A stretch of 64,000 nucleotides of DNA from Mogibacterium sp. (GTDB lineage Bacteria; Bacillota; Clostridia; Peptostreptococcales; Anaerovoracaceae), in the NCBI GenBank assembly GCA_017434025.1, contig JAFRGC010000054.1:1-64000 (forward strand), given 5' to 3'. Positions 36,686-46,173 of the stretch are shown here, one piece after another. Made by a program: the position numbers and the translations under genes. The stretch's first letter is position 1. Each line of letters begins with the position of its first letter. The notes beneath the pieces are model-generated. The model was not told where the DNA came from. It ran no database searches and saw only the letters and a list, made by a program, of their open reading frames with translations.

Positions 36686-37939
36686 ATGGCAGAGAAGATG
36701 AGCGCCAGGGAGCGCAGAGAACAGAAGAGAGCAATGAGAGAGGCCCGCAGACTGCAGGCGCTTGAGAGCCAGGGAGTCAGAGGAGACATCGCCAGACTCA
36801 ATCAGCGGATCGCGGGGAATTTTGGAGGCTACGACTATGTAGTCCTCGTCTTTACTATTATGTTTTCGCTGTTCGGCGTAGCGATGGTCTTCAGTGCAGG
36901 CTACTATCAGACGATCAATATCACCAATCCTCAGCCACTCTACTATCTGACGAGGCAGCTGTTCTTCGCTGTGACAGGATGGATCCTGATGCTGATCGTC
37001 GCGAACATCGACTATCATTTATATATCAAATGGGCTTATGTAGCGCTGGTTGTCAGTATCGGCCTGCTGGTACTCGTACTTCTGATCGGATCCACATCGC
37101 ATAACGCGCAGAGATGGATCTCCATCTTCGGGATCAGGATCACACCGAGTGAGCTGTCCAAGCTCTTCATGATCATATTCACTTCATCCTTCCTGGTGAA
37201 AAACCCGGAGAACATACGGAGTTTCAAGGGACTTGTGATACTGCTGTTCGTAATGGCAGCGCACTTCCTGCTGATCGTAAGGCAGCCGAACCTGTCGACC
37301 GCTATCGTAATCGTGATGCTGATGATCGCCATCATGATCGTAGGCGGACTGAACCTGCTGTTCATGGTACTCCCGCTCGGAGCGGCTGTTGCAGGTTATT
37401 TCTACATCGTCACGTTCAAAACCCCGTATCACTGGTATCAGCGTCTGACGAGTTTTATCGATCCGTTCGCTGACAGACAGGGAGACGGATATCAGGTGAG
37501 CCAGGGCCTCATCGCGCTTGGCAACGGAGGACTCAAAGGTCTGGGATTCGGCAAGAGCATAGCCAAGAACATGTATCTGCCTGAGCCTCAGAACGACTTC
37601 ATCCTCGCTATCATAGGAGAAGAACTTGGATACATCGGCTTCCTGTTCCTGATGGCAGCCTATATGTTCCTGATCTTCAGACTCATGATGATAGCCCTCA
37701 AAGCGAAAGACAGGCTGGGATTCTACCTGGCGACCGGAGTCGCAGTCATGCTGGCTCTGCAGGTCATAATCAATGTCGCGGTAGTAACATCATCGATGCC
37801 GGCTACAGGTATCACACTCCCGTTCATCAGCTACGGAGGCACATCGATGTGGACCTTCATGATGGCCACGGGAATAGCGCTCAATGTGTCCAAACGACAA
37901 CAGAAGAATGCCCCCGAACTGGCAGGAAAGGCGGCATAG
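36686..37939 (+). CDS. ftsW: FtsW/SpoVE-type SEDS peptidoglycan glycosyltransferase
   Basis: A 417-residue, about 10-TM SEDS protein with a basic cytoplasmic N-terminus (about 1-45). Hallmarks are AQRWISIFGIRITPSELSKL (about 137-156), the large extracytoplasmic loop with YHWYQRLTSFIDPF and GYQVSQGLIALGNGG, EPQNDFILAIIGEELGYIG, and LPFISYGGTSM near the end. It polymerises lipid II with its cognate class B PBP at the septum. I chose the ATG over a GTG four codons upstream, since the GTG lacks a better site. Its stop is two bases before the murG start. Confidence 0.95.
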   Translation: MAEKMSARERREQKRAMREARRLQALESQGVRGDIARLNQRIAGNFGGYDYVVLVFTIMFSLFGVAMVFSAGYYQTINITNPQPLYYLTRQLFFAVTGWILMLIVANIDYHLYIKWAYVALVVSIGLLVLVLLIGSTSHNAQRWISIFGIRITPSELSKLFMIIFTSSFLVKNPENIRSFKGLVILLFVMAAHFLLIVRQPNLSTAIVIVMLMIAIMIVGGLNLLFMVLPLGAAVAGYFYIVTFKTPYHWYQRLTSFIDPFADRQGDGYQVSQGLIALGNGGLKGLGFGKSIAKNMYLPEPQNDFILAIIGEELGYIGFLFLMAAYMFLIFRLMMIALKAKDRLGFYLATGVAVMLALQVIINVAVVTSSMPATGITLPFISYGGTSMWTFMMATGIALNVSKRQQKNAPELAGKAA

Positions 37940-37941
37940 CG

Positions 37942-39042
37942 ATGAGAGTTGTACTTACAGGCGGAGCGACAGGCGGGCACATCTATCCTGCTCTGGCGAT
38001 CGGTGATGCGTTCAGGGACAGACAGCCCGGCTGTGAAGTCATATATATAGCGAGCGGCGGATCACTCGAGAAACAGATCATTCCTGACAAAGGCTATGAG
38101 CTGTATGAGGTCGAATGCAGACCTCTTGACAGAAGGAATATACGCAAGATCGCCGGCACTCTGACCGGGACTCTGAAGGGCAGGCATCAGGCGCTCAGGA
38201 TCATGAAGAAATTCAGACCTGACGTAGTTGTCAGTACAGGCAGCTATGTCAGTGTTCCTGTCGTGCTTGCGGCACACAGCCTCGGCGCTGCTGTGTATCT
38301 GCATGAGCAGAACGGGTTCCCGGGAGTGTCCAACAGATTCCTTTCCAGATTCGCAAAGAAAGTATTCCTGGGATTTGACGGAGCGAGAGAGTTCTTCGAC
38401 GATCAGAGCAAGCTTGTTTATTCAGGCAACCCGGTGAGGAAGGATTTCTCCGGACGTGACCGCGGTGCTGACCGCGCCTCGCTTGGCATCCCTGAGGAAG
38501 ATCTGGTGATCATGGTATTCGGCGGGAGCCTCGGATCAGTCACCACCAACGAAGTCGGTGAAGCAGTTGCCAGAGAATACGCCGGAAGACCGGGCTATAC
38601 CATCATATGGGGCACCGGCAGCATGTACTTTGACGAGATATCCGCGAAGCTCCGGGAAGAAGGTTTTGCGCCGGAGAACGTCCGCATCTCAGCCTTCATC
38701 AGGAATATGCCGGAGATGCTTTCGGCGGCAGATATCACGGTGAGCAGGAGCGGAGCGCTGTCGACAGCTGAGACTACAGTAGAGGGCAGAGCAGCGATAT
38801 TCATCCCGTCGCCGAACGTAACAGCCGACCATCAGTATTACAATGCCAAAGCTGTGGCTGACAAGGGCGGCGCGTTCATCGTCAGAGAGAGCGACAGAAC
38901 GGCAGATGACGTGATGCGCATCATCCGTGAGCTGGATGCTGACAGAGACCATATAAGAGAGATGGAGGCGGCAAGCAGGAGTGCTGCTCCGGACAATGCC
39001 GCAGATATCATATATAACACCATTATGGAGACATACAGGTAG
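37942..39042 (+). CDS. murG: UDP-N-acetylglucosamine--N-acetylmuramyl-(pentapeptide) pyrophosphoryl-undecaprenol GlcNAc transferase MurG
   Basis: A 366-residue GT-B enzyme. The N-terminal G-loop VLTGGATGGHIYPALAIGD, the LHEQNGFPGVSNRFLSRFAK segment, the second G-loop MVFGGSLGSVTTNE and the donor-site SRSGALSTAETT are all present. It adds GlcNAc to lipid I to form lipid II on the inner face of the membrane. The frame is open into ftsW, but the family start is this ATG, behind aggaaaggcgg inside the ftsW end. The last base of its stop codon is the first base of the ftsQ GTG start. Confidence 0.97.
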   Translation: MRVVLTGGATGGHIYPALAIGDAFRDRQPGCEVIYIASGGSLEKQIIPDKGYELYEVECRPLDRRNIRKIAGTLTGTLKGRHQALRIMKKFRPDVVVSTGSYVSVPVVLAAHSLGAAVYLHEQNGFPGVSNRFLSRFAKKVFLGFDGAREFFDDQSKLVYSGNPVRKDFSGRDRGADRASLGIPEEDLVIMVFGGSLGSVTTNEVGEAVAREYAGRPGYTIIWGTGSMYFDEISAKLREEGFAPENVRISAFIRNMPEMLSAADITVSRSGALSTAETTVEGRAAIFIPSPNVTADHQYYNAKAVADKGGAFIVRESDRTADDVMRIIRELDADRDHIREMEAASRSAAPDNAADIIYNTIMETYR

Positions 39043-40457
39043 TGGAAGAAGAGAAGACCGTCCGAGTGGACCAGCCGGAAGAAGAGCAGGCACATGAAGA
39101 GCAGACGGTAAGCACAGAACCTCAGACAGAGGATGCTGTGCCTGCAGAAGCGACGGATGATGAGCAGGAGCAGTCATCCGTTCTTGAGGTGCCGCAGAAT
39201 GACGGTGAGCCGGAGCTGAGGATCCGTCAGGCTCCTCCGGTTGACGGCATCGAGTGGACGGGGATCCTCGAACTTCCGCCGGATGCTTCCGAAGATCAGT
39301 TCCGGTATGAGGACGTCTACGTTCCGCGCGACCGCAAGAGGACACGGCTTACTCCTCCGGTGAAGAAGACAGAACCGGTGAAACGCCCTGAAGAGGAGAG
39401 CGGTACCGAGCCGGACGGGTCCGGAGAGGTTGAGGCTGCAGCAGAGGATACTGCAGAGACTGCTGCTGACAGCACAGAAGAGAAGGCAGCAACAGATAAA
39501 ACAGTGATCTTCGAGAAACCGGAGAAGACCGAAGATACACCGGCAGAAGGAGCAGCCTCAGAGGATGCAGAGCCGGGAGAGGCTGCAGAATCAGCAGAAG
39601 GAGTATCGGACGGTACCGTTCAGTACGGTCTGACCGATGAAGACGTTGCTGACTCCGTGACAGATGGAGCTGATGAGCTCAAGCAGATCAATGAGAAGAT
39701 CAAACACCGCAAGGCGTGGAAGAAAGAGCGTGTCAGACGTACTCAGGTGCGCAACTGGAGCATTCTGGCTGTAGTCCTGCTCTCGATAGCATTTCTCATA
39801 CTGTCACTGTCGAACGTTTTCACAGTCGATGCGATCGAGGTCAGGGGCAATTCGCACTTCACTTCGGAAGAGATCATCAACATAGCTCACGCGGTACCGG
39901 GCAAGAACCTGATCTATCATCCGGATAAGAAGGAGATCAAGGACTACCTGGAACAGAACCCTTATATAAAGCATGCCGAAGTGAAGCGCAAACTTCCTTC
40001 GACGCTCGTGATCGTAGTAGAGGAGAGACAACAGGCGTGTGCGTTCCGTTACGATGATGACTACCTCATCATGGACAAAGACGGAATACTGCTGCGCAAG
40101 ACACGTACTGAGCCTAAACTCACGATGGTCAAAGGCCTGGTCGTAAGCAGGATCAAGCTGGGAGAAGTCGTAGGTACCGAGGATCCGCAGCTTTTCAAGA
40201 GGACCCTTGAGATCGTACAGAACATGTTAACTTCTGACCTGTTCTTCGTCAGGATAGAGATGGGCGAGGATGATGCGGTCAAGGCATATATCTACGACAC
40301 ATTCCTCATCAAGACGACGACGCAGAAGCTCATCGACAACCTCAAGAATGATCATCTGCATCTGGTCATCGAGAGACTTTTCGCTGACGGGATCAGGCGA
40401 GGAACGCTCACCGTAGGCGATGACGGATCGATTTCATTCGAACCGGGAATTCAGTGA
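39042..40457 (+). CDS. ftsQ: Cell division protein FtsQ/DivIB with long acidic N-terminal extension
   Basis: A 471-residue bitopic protein. The cytoplasmic N-terminus is unusually long: about 238 residues, most of them Glu/Ala/Thr/Pro-rich and probably disordered, against a few dozen in many FtsQ proteins. The membrane helix is at about 239-260, followed by a POTRA domain (VDAIEVRGNSHFTSEEIINI, 262-281; NPYIKHAEVKRKLPSTLVI) and the FtsQ beta domain. It links FtsL/DivIC to the septal synthase. The start is a GTG that overlaps the murG stop by one base, implying translational coupling. Confidence 0.9.
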   Translation: MEEEKTVRVDQPEEEQAHEEQTVSTEPQTEDAVPAEATDDEQEQSSVLEVPQNDGEPELRIRQAPPVDGIEWTGILELPPDASEDQFRYEDVYVPRDRKRTRLTPPVKKTEPVKRPEEESGTEPDGSGEVEAAAEDTAETAADSTEEKAATDKTVIFEKPEKTEDTPAEGAASEDAEPGEAAESAEGVSDGTVQYGLTDEDVADSVTDGADELKQINEKIKHRKAWKKERVRRTQVRNWSILAVVLLSIAFLILSLSNVFTVDAIEVRGNSHFTSEEIINIAHAVPGKNLIYHPDKKEIKDYLEQNPYIKHAEVKRKLPSTLVIVVEERQQACAFRYDDDYLIMDKDGILLRKTRTEPKLTMVKGLVVSRIKLGEVVGTEDPQLFKRTLEIVQNMLTSDLFFVRIEMGEDDAVKAYIYDTFLIKTTTQKLIDNLKNDHLHLVIERLFADGIRRGTLTVGDDGSISFEPGIQ

Positions 40458-40515
40458 TACATTGCGTACAACACCAAAGTGTTTACAAGTAATTGTGTCA
40501 GGTCAAGCAATTAAC

Positions 40516-40559
40516 CCCTAAATATGGTGTTTTTTGACTAAATCATGATGCATTTAGGG
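40516..40559 (+). promoter_or_regulatory. ftsZ leader with mutually exclusive inverted repeats
   Basis: ATTTAGGG (40552-40559) can pair with CCCTAAAT (40516-40523) as an 8-bp stem, or its ATTTAG with the nearer CTAAAT (40538-40543) as a 6-bp stem. A TTGACT at 40534-40539 is a possible -35, but no -10 sits at 16-18 bases; the AT-rich stretch after 40561 could hold one at longer spacing. It occupies the 158-base gap before ftsZ. Confidence 0.5.
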
Positions 40560-40615
40560 TTTTAATATGATAAGATAACTATATATATTTATGAGTTTAA
40601 CGAGGAGGACTAACT

Positions 40616-41758
40616 ATGGAATTCGTTTCTGACTTTGTATCTGAGCAGGACAGAGCCGCGATCATTAAAGTCATCGGTGTCGGCGGCGGCGGATGCAATG
40701 CGATAAACAGGATGGTCGACACAGGCCTTCAGGGGGTGACATTTATCGCTGTCAATACAGATAGACAGGCACTCTCCAAGTGCAAGGCTGAGGTCAAGAT
40801 ACAGCTCGGCGAGAAGGTCGCAGGAGGAAGAGGCGCAGGCGCTAATCCTGAGATCGGCCAGAAGGCTGCCGAGGAGACGATCGATGAGATCATCGGACAC
40901 ATCCAGGACGCAGATATGGTATTCATCACAGCCGGAATGGGCGGCGGCACAGGAACTGGCGCTGCACCGGTGATCGCCAAGGCATCGATGGACTGCGGAG
41001 CACTTACTGTTGCTGTAGTAACCAAGCCATTCACATTCGAGGGCAAGAAGCGCTGGAACAGAGCTGCCAAGGGCATCCAGTATCTGAGCAACTTTGTTGA
41101 CTCACTGGTCATCATCCCTAACGACAGACTGATCGACACCAGCCAGAAGAACACATCGATGCTCGAAGCATTCGCTATGGCAGACGATGTACTGAGGAAG
41201 GGTGTTCAGGGCATCTCCGATCTGATCAGCGAGTACGGTCTGGTCAACGTCGACTTTGCCGATGTAAGAACAATCATGGAGGGCAGAGGCGTTGCTCACA
41301 TGGGCGTTGGCGTAGGTGAAGGCGAGAACAGGATCGAAGAGGCTATCGAGAACGCACTCAACAGCCCGCTGCTCGAGACATCTATCAGCGGAGCGAAGTC
41401 TATCCTGCTGTACGTTTCCGGCGGATACGACATGGGAATGCTCGATATCAATACGATCGCTGAGAAGGTCCAGACTGAGGCTGATGCAGACGCGAACATC
41501 ATCTTCGGAGCTGCGATCAGCGAAGAGATGACCGACAAGATCTCTGTCACGATCATCGCTACAGATTTCAATAATGCTGCGGCACTCGGCGGCGGCATCC
41601 TCGAGCCGATCGATTCATCCAGGAATACATTTGTCGGCAAAGAGATCACTACAGATGACGGACTCTCCGGCAAGGAAGTAGATCTTAACGATCTGTTCAG
41701 CACCAAGGCTGAGCCAGCTGGCAGCCCTGACTTTGACATCCCTGATTTCCTCAGATAA
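40616..41758 (+). CDS. ftsZ: Cell division protein FtsZ
   Basis: A 380-residue tubulin homologue. The nucleotide motifs [14 protein letters not shown] and [12 protein letters not shown] (about 102-113) are intact, as is the T7 synergy loop [11 protein letters not shown]. The linker is short, and the C-terminal conserved peptide [10 protein letters not shown] that binds membrane tethers is present. It forms the cytokinetic ring. An optimal gaggagg site precedes the ATG. ftsA is not next to it, so membrane attachment may use SepF or an ftsA elsewhere. Confidence 0.98.
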   Translation: MEFVSDFVSEQDRAAIIKVIGVGGGGCNAINRMVDTGLQGVTFIAVNTDRQALSKCKAEVKIQLGEKVAGGRGAGANPEIGQKAAEETIDEIIGHIQDADMVFITAGMGGGTGTGAAPVIAKASMDCGALTVAVVTKPFTFEGKKRWNRAAKGIQYLSNFVDSLVIIPNDRLIDTSQKNTSMLEAFAMADDVLRKGVQGISDLISEYGLVNVDFADVRTIMEGRGVAHMGVGVGEGENRIEEAIENALNSPLLETSISGAKSILLYVSGGYDMGMLDINTIAEKVQTEADADANIIFGAAISEEMTDKISVTIIATDFNNAAALGGGILEPIDSSRNTFVGKEITTDDGLSGKEVDLNDLFSTKAEPAGSPDFDIPDFLR

Positions 41759-41782
41759 CAGGGAATATAATGGGAACTAGCG

Positions 41783-42571
41783 ATGCTGATCAGGATAGGA
41801 TCATCTGACAACAGCAGGATCAGGCTGGTCCGGAAACTCCAGACCAGGAAGGGACGCAGTACGGAGCGGAGATTCGTTGCAGAGGGTATCAACCTCGTCA
41901 GCGAAGCGCTCAGGAGAGACCTCGATATAGATTTTGTCATGGTTTCTGACGCGTATGACGGCGGGCAGATGCTTGAGGATATGAAGGCATCTGACAGACT
42001 GACGGTATGCGAAGTCCCTTCCGCCATGTTTGACCGGCTGACTGATGCCGAGAACGGTGTGGGTATCATTGCGGTGATACATACCCTGCAGTGCGATGCT
42101 TCCGTGATCGATGATCTTCCGGAAGACGCTAACGTACTCGTTCTGGACCGGATACAGGATCCGGGCAATCTCGGCACCATGATCAGGACCGCTGTAGCCG
42201 CAGGCTACGGCATGATCATCGCGGTAAGAGGAACTGCAGACATATGGTCTGCCAAGGTCCTCAGGTCAACAGCCGGTATGATATTCGATATCCCTTTTGT
42301 CTATGTGAGCGGCGCAGAGGAACTCTGCACTATCCTGCGGAAGGCAGGCAAACGCATCACAGTGACAGATCCTGCAGGCGGCAGACCGTATTTTGAAGAG
42401 GATCTGAAGCACGGGATCGCACTCGTCATAGGCAATGAGGGTAACGGCATCAGCGACGAAGTCATGTCGATCGCTGACTTGAGAGTGACTCTTCCGATGC
42501 ACGGAGAAGTCGAATCTCTCAACGCAGCCGTTTCTGCTGCTATACTCATGTATGAATCTGTGAGAAGCTAA
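41783..42571 (+). CDS. TrmH/SpoU-family rRNA 2'-O-methyltransferase
   Basis: A 262-residue SPOUT enzyme with an N-terminal RNA-binding domain (RLVRKLQTRKGRSTERRFVAE) and a C-terminal knot: VLDRIQDPGNLGTMIRTAVA, IGNEGNGISDEV and LPMHGEVESLNAAVSAAILM. This architecture is typical of 23S rRNA or tRNA 2'-O-ribose methyltransferases (RlmB/TsnR-like); the target nucleotide cannot be read. The ribosome-binding site is weak. It lies 24 bases after ftsZ and may be co-transcribed. Confidence 0.92.
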   Translation: MLIRIGSSDNSRIRLVRKLQTRKGRSTERRFVAEGINLVSEALRRDLDIDFVMVSDAYDGGQMLEDMKASDRLTVCEVPSAMFDRLTDAENGVGIIAVIHTLQCDASVIDDLPEDANVLVLDRIQDPGNLGTMIRTAVAAGYGMIIAVRGTADIWSAKVLRSTAGMIFDIPFVYVSGAEELCTILRKAGKRITVTDPAGGRPYFEEDLKHGIALVIGNEGNGISDEVMSIADLRVTLPMHGEVESLNAAVSAAILMYESVRS

Positions 42572-42595
42572 TATACATAATTAAGGGGAAGACTT

Positions 42596-43078
42596 ATGGA
42601 AAAGAACAGAGCTGATGTAGTGATTTGCGGATCCAACTATGTGCTTTCCAGCGACAAGAGCGAAGAGCGCATCAAAGAGATCGCGAAATACGTCGATGAT
42701 GAACTGAGACGTACGAGTAAGGCACTCAATGTCAATCCTAATTTCAAGGCTGCAGTGCTCACCGCTCTCAACGTTACCGAGAAGCTCATGGACGGAACAG
42801 ATATGCTCCTCAAGCTCCAGACTGAGAACTATCAGCTGGACAATGATGTCAAGCATTACATAGCTATGTGGGAGCAGACGAAGAAACAAGTCACAGACCT
42901 CAAGGAGAAGATGTCCACAGAGGTAGACAGACAGTCCCAGAGCAACGAGGATTACAGGAAACTCCAGGAAAAGCTCGTAGAGATGGAGAATGCATATTTT
43001 GATCTGCAGATGGAGAACGTCAATCTCAAGAACGAGCTGAAATCAATCAAGAGAATGAACAGCGAAGATGAATTCTAA
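42596..43078 (+). CDS. zapA: Cell division protein ZapA, with extended coiled coil
   Basis: A 160-residue protein. The N-terminal ZapA domain (about 5-60) carries the EERIKEIAKYVDDELR helix and NFKAAVLTALNVTEKL. A longer than usual coiled coil with a final heptad-rich segment (about 95-155) follows. ZapA bundles FtsZ filaments. Close location to ftsZ supports the call, and the pairing zapA-mutS2 is common in Firmicutes. The start follows aagggg. Its last 11 bases overlap the mutS2 start in another frame, suggesting coupled translation. Confidence 0.9.
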   Translation: MEKNRADVVICGSNYVLSSDKSEERIKEIAKYVDDELRRTSKALNVNPNFKAAVLTALNVTEKLMDGTDMLLKLQTENYQLDNDVKHYIAMWEQTKKQVTDLKEKMSTEVDRQSQSNEDYRKLQEKLVEMENAYFDLQMENVNLKNELKSIKRMNSEDEF

Positions 43079-45479
43079 GATACTCGGACTCCTCGAATTC
43101 AACAAAATACTTGACTTGCTTCAGGAACAGGCAGGCTCTGCGCTTGCCAGAGACAGGATCGCAGAGCTTGTCCCGATGACGAACAAACACCTGGTGCAGG
43201 ATGCTTTAACGGAAACTACTGAGGCGGTTTCCGTTATTCTATATAAGGGAAGTATACCGGTCGGTGAACCCGGCGATATCAGCAGCATCGTCAGCATGGC
43301 AAGGAAGGGAAGATGCCTGAGCATGAGAGAACTTCTCCAGGTCAGGACCAGTCTTAGCGTGACCAGACAGGTCAGGACATTCCTTACCGGAGAGATGCCT
43401 GACGGGCTCAAAGTGATACCGGAGATCTGCAGTCTGCTGGAACCGGTTCCCCGTCTTGAGCAGGATATCAACATGTCGATCCTCAGCGAAGATGAGATGG
43501 CTGACAATGCTTCGCCGGAGCTCCGCAGGATCAGGCGCGAAATGCGCAACAAGAACGACCTGATCAAGTCGAGACTGCAGAAGATGGTGACCAGCGGTTC
43601 TGCCAGAACTCATCTGCAGGACGCGATCGTCACCATGCGTAACGGGCGGTACGTGATACCGGTCAAGAGGGAATACATCAGTCTCTTCCCGGGCATGGTA
43701 CACGATCAGTCATCGACAGGCGCTACACTTTTCGTTGAGCCTCAGGCAGTCGTCACACTCAACAATGAGCTCAGACAGCTCGAGATGGATGAGCAGGCGG
43801 AGATCACGAGGATCCTCGAGCTCTTCACCAGCAGAGTCGCCGAGCATCACCATGCGCTGGACAACAACCAGAGACTGCTCGCGGAGCTCGATTTCATCAA
43901 TGCCAAGGGCAAACTTTCATGCATGATGGACGGCCGCGAACCGTTCCTCAACGATGATGGCTATATCGATATCCGCAGTGGCAGACATCCTCTGATACCG
44001 ATGGACAAAGTAGTTCCGATCAATGTGGAACTCGGACGTGACTGGACGACACTGCTGATCACCGGCCCTAACACCGGCGGTAAGACGGTGACGCTCAAGA
44101 CGATCGGTCTGCTGTGCCTCATGACACAGGCCGGACTTCACATTCCGGCTTACGAGAAGAGCAGCATGCCGATCCTGGAAGAAGTATTCGCGGATATCGG
44201 AGATGAGCAGAGTATCGAGCAGAGCCTCAGTACGTTCTCATCTCATATGAAGAATATAATCGGCATCTTCGACGGAGCCGGACCGGGAACGCTGGTCCTG
44301 CTCGACGAGCTGGGCGCGGGAACTGACCCGCTCGAAGGTGCGGCACTCGGTATTGCCGAGCTGGAGAAACTCAAAGAGTCCGGTGCTCTCGTTGCCGCTA
44401 CGACGCACTACACCGAACTCAAGAAATACGCTCTCTCAACACCGGGGGTCGAGAACGCTTCGATGGAATTCAACGTCGAGACTCTGTCGCCGACGTACAA
44501 ACTCCGAGTCGGTCTGCCGGGCAAATCAAATGCTTTCGAGATCTCCCGCAAACTCGGACTGAACGAGGCGATCATCGACAGAGCGACAGAACTCCTCGGT
44601 GAGGAACAGCTCGAATTCGAAGAAGCTGTTTCCAGAGTCGAGGCGGATCAGGCAGAGGCGGAAGAAGCTCTGCGTGAGGCCGGTATCGCGAGAGACGCTG
44701 CTGCTAAGAGCCGCGATGAAGCGACCAGAGAACTCGACGCAGCCAGGACAGAGGCAGACAAGATCCTCGAAGACGCAAGGGCACAGGCGAGGAAGATGCT
44801 CAGAGACGCGCAGGGGACGATCGATGAGATCTCCGAAGAGCTGAGGAGCATCAGGAAGAGGAAGAGGAACGCGGGATTTGACGAAGGGCACATCGCAGGC
44901 GGAGCAGCCGCAGGCAGGAAGGCCCTCAGGCAGGCTGAGAACGAATACAGGCCGCAGGAAGTCAAAGCTCCTAAGACTGTACAGACCGGCAAGACACCGG
45001 AGCCTGAGATGATCAAGCTCGGAATGAGAGTCAAATACCTCAAGCTCGATCAGACCGGAGAGGTAGAGTCTCTTCCTGACAGCAAGGGCAATCTCGCGAT
45101 CAGGCTCGGCGCGATCAAGATGACCGTCAATCTCAGCGACCTCGTGATAGCAGAGTCAGAGAACCCGGGCCACAAGGAGAAGACCAGGACGAAATACGGC
45201 AGTATGTCGTTCGGCAAGACCAAGACGATCCGTCCTGAGATCAATCTCATAGGCAAGAATCTCGACGATGCCATAGATGAGATGAGCAAATACATAGATG
45301 ATGCTTTCCTTGCAGGTCTCAAGACCGTTCATATCATCCACGGCAGAGGAGAGGGGATACTCCGCAGCGGACTGAGGGCAGAACTCAGCAAGAACAAGCA
45401 CGTGAAATCCTTCAAGTCCGCGCCGTATAATGACGGTGGAGAAGGCTGCACGATAGTGGAACTCAGAGACCGCAAATAG
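43068..45479 (+). CDS. mutS2: MutS2 endonuclease / ribosome-rescue factor
   Basis: An 803-residue protein with the MutS2 layout. It lacks the mismatch-recognition domains and has the clamp/lever region (about 1-320), the ABC-type ATPase with GPNTGGKTVTLKT (Lys339) and LLDELGAGTDPLEGAAL, a long charged coiled coil (about 510-600), a KOW-like stretch and a C-terminal Smr domain (about 725-803, INLIGKNLDDAIDEM, HGRGEGILR). Early work proposed suppression of recombination; in Bacillus subtilis it senses collided ribosomes. The first Smr motif reads LIGK rather than the usual DLRG, so nuclease activity may be altered. Confidence 0.94.
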   Translation: MNSKILGLLEFNKILDLLQEQAGSALARDRIAELVPMTNKHLVQDALTETTEAVSVILYKGSIPVGEPGDISSIVSMARKGRCLSMRELLQVRTSLSVTRQVRTFLTGEMPDGLKVIPEICSLLEPVPRLEQDINMSILSEDEMADNASPELRRIRREMRNKNDLIKSRLQKMVTSGSARTHLQDAIVTMRNGRYVIPVKREYISLFPGMVHDQSSTGATLFVEPQAVVTLNNELRQLEMDEQAEITRILELFTSRVAEHHHALDNNQRLLAELDFINAKGKLSCMMDGREPFLNDDGYIDIRSGRHPLIPMDKVVPINVELGRDWTTLLITGPNTGGKTVTLKTIGLLCLMTQAGLHIPAYEKSSMPILEEVFADIGDEQSIEQSLSTFSSHMKNIIGIFDGAGPGTLVLLDELGAGTDPLEGAALGIAELEKLKESGALVAATTHYTELKKYALSTPGVENASMEFNVETLSPTYKLRVGLPGKSNAFEISRKLGLNEAIIDRATELLGEEQLEFEEAVSRVEADQAEAEEALREAGIARDAAAKSRDEATRELDAARTEADKILEDARAQARKMLRDAQGTIDEISEELRSIRKRKRNAGFDEGHIAGGAAAGRKALRQAENEYRPQEVKAPKTVQTGKTPEPEMIKLGMRVKYLKLDQTGEVESLPDSKGNLAIRLGAIKMTVNLSDLVIAESENPGHKEKTRTKYGSMSFGKTKTIRPEINLIGKNLDDAIDEMSKYIDDAFLAGLKTVHIIHGRGEGILRSGLRAELSKNKHVKSFKSAPYNDGGEGCTIVELRDRK

Positions 45480-45548
45480 AAAACACCTTAAATACCTGAA
45501 ATAATTGAATTACATGGTTGTTTGCTATGGCAGACGACTGCGTTTATT

Positions 45549-45557
45549 TGCTATAAT
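45549..45557 (+). promoter_or_regulatory. Extended -10 promoter of the DUF523-argS unit
   Basis: TGCTATAAT (extended -10) lies 38 bases before the DUF523 start. No good -35 hexamer is visible. Confidence 0.55.
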
Positions 45558-45594
45558 TATTAGTCAGAATAATAACTAACGGAGATCAGACAGG

Positions 45595-46140
45595 ATGTTT
45601 ATTATCAGCAGATGCCTCCTGGGCTTCAACTGCAAATACAATGGCGGCAATAACCTCAACGAAGACCTCGTTGAATTCTGCAGGACTCACGATTACGTGA
45701 CAGTCTGTCCGGAGACAGCAGCAGGACTTGAGACACCGAGGCTTCCGGCCGAGATAGTGAGCGTAGAGATCATAGACGACAAGGATGTCTTCAAGGTCGT
45801 AAACAAGGACGGCGTGGATGTCAGCGATGTTTTCGATTACGGTGCACGTCTCTCACTTGCTTCGGTGCTGGTAGAGGCAGGCAGCAGGAAGGAACACGCA
45901 GGCATTATCGAAGGCGCGATCCTCAAGGCCAACAGCCCTTCGTGCGGCACAGGCGTCGTGTATGACGGGACCTTTACAGGGACGCTTACCAGAGGATTCG
46001 GTGTTTTCGCAGACAAACTGATCGACGCCTGCATGGAAGAGAGGGACAACCCGTACATCAGCAGCGAGAACAGAGTGTTTGCGGAAGACTTCAAGATATG
46101 CGATGAGAACAACTTCAAGAGAGTTTTCGGCAGCAGATAG
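45595..46140 (+). CDS. DUF523 family protein
   Basis: A 181-residue protein with the DUF523 cysteine pattern: SRCLLGFNCKYNGG at the start, VCPETAAGLETPR (about 39-51) and KANSPSCGTG (about 111-120). The conserved cysteines suggest a metal or Fe-S site, but no reaction is established. The start follows ggagatcagacagg. argS follows after 33 bases; the link may be only transcriptional. Confidence 0.88.
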   Translation: MFIISRCLLGFNCKYNGGNNLNEDLVEFCRTHDYVTVCPETAAGLETPRLPAEIVSVEIIDDKDVFKVVNKDGVDVSDVFDYGARLSLASVLVEAGSRKEHAGIIEGAILKANSPSCGTGVVYDGTFTGTLTRGFGVFADKLIDACMEERDNPYISSENRVFAEDFKICDENNFKRVFGSR

Positions 46141-46173
46141 ATAGAACAGACAGGAAAGAACAGTAGAGAATTT

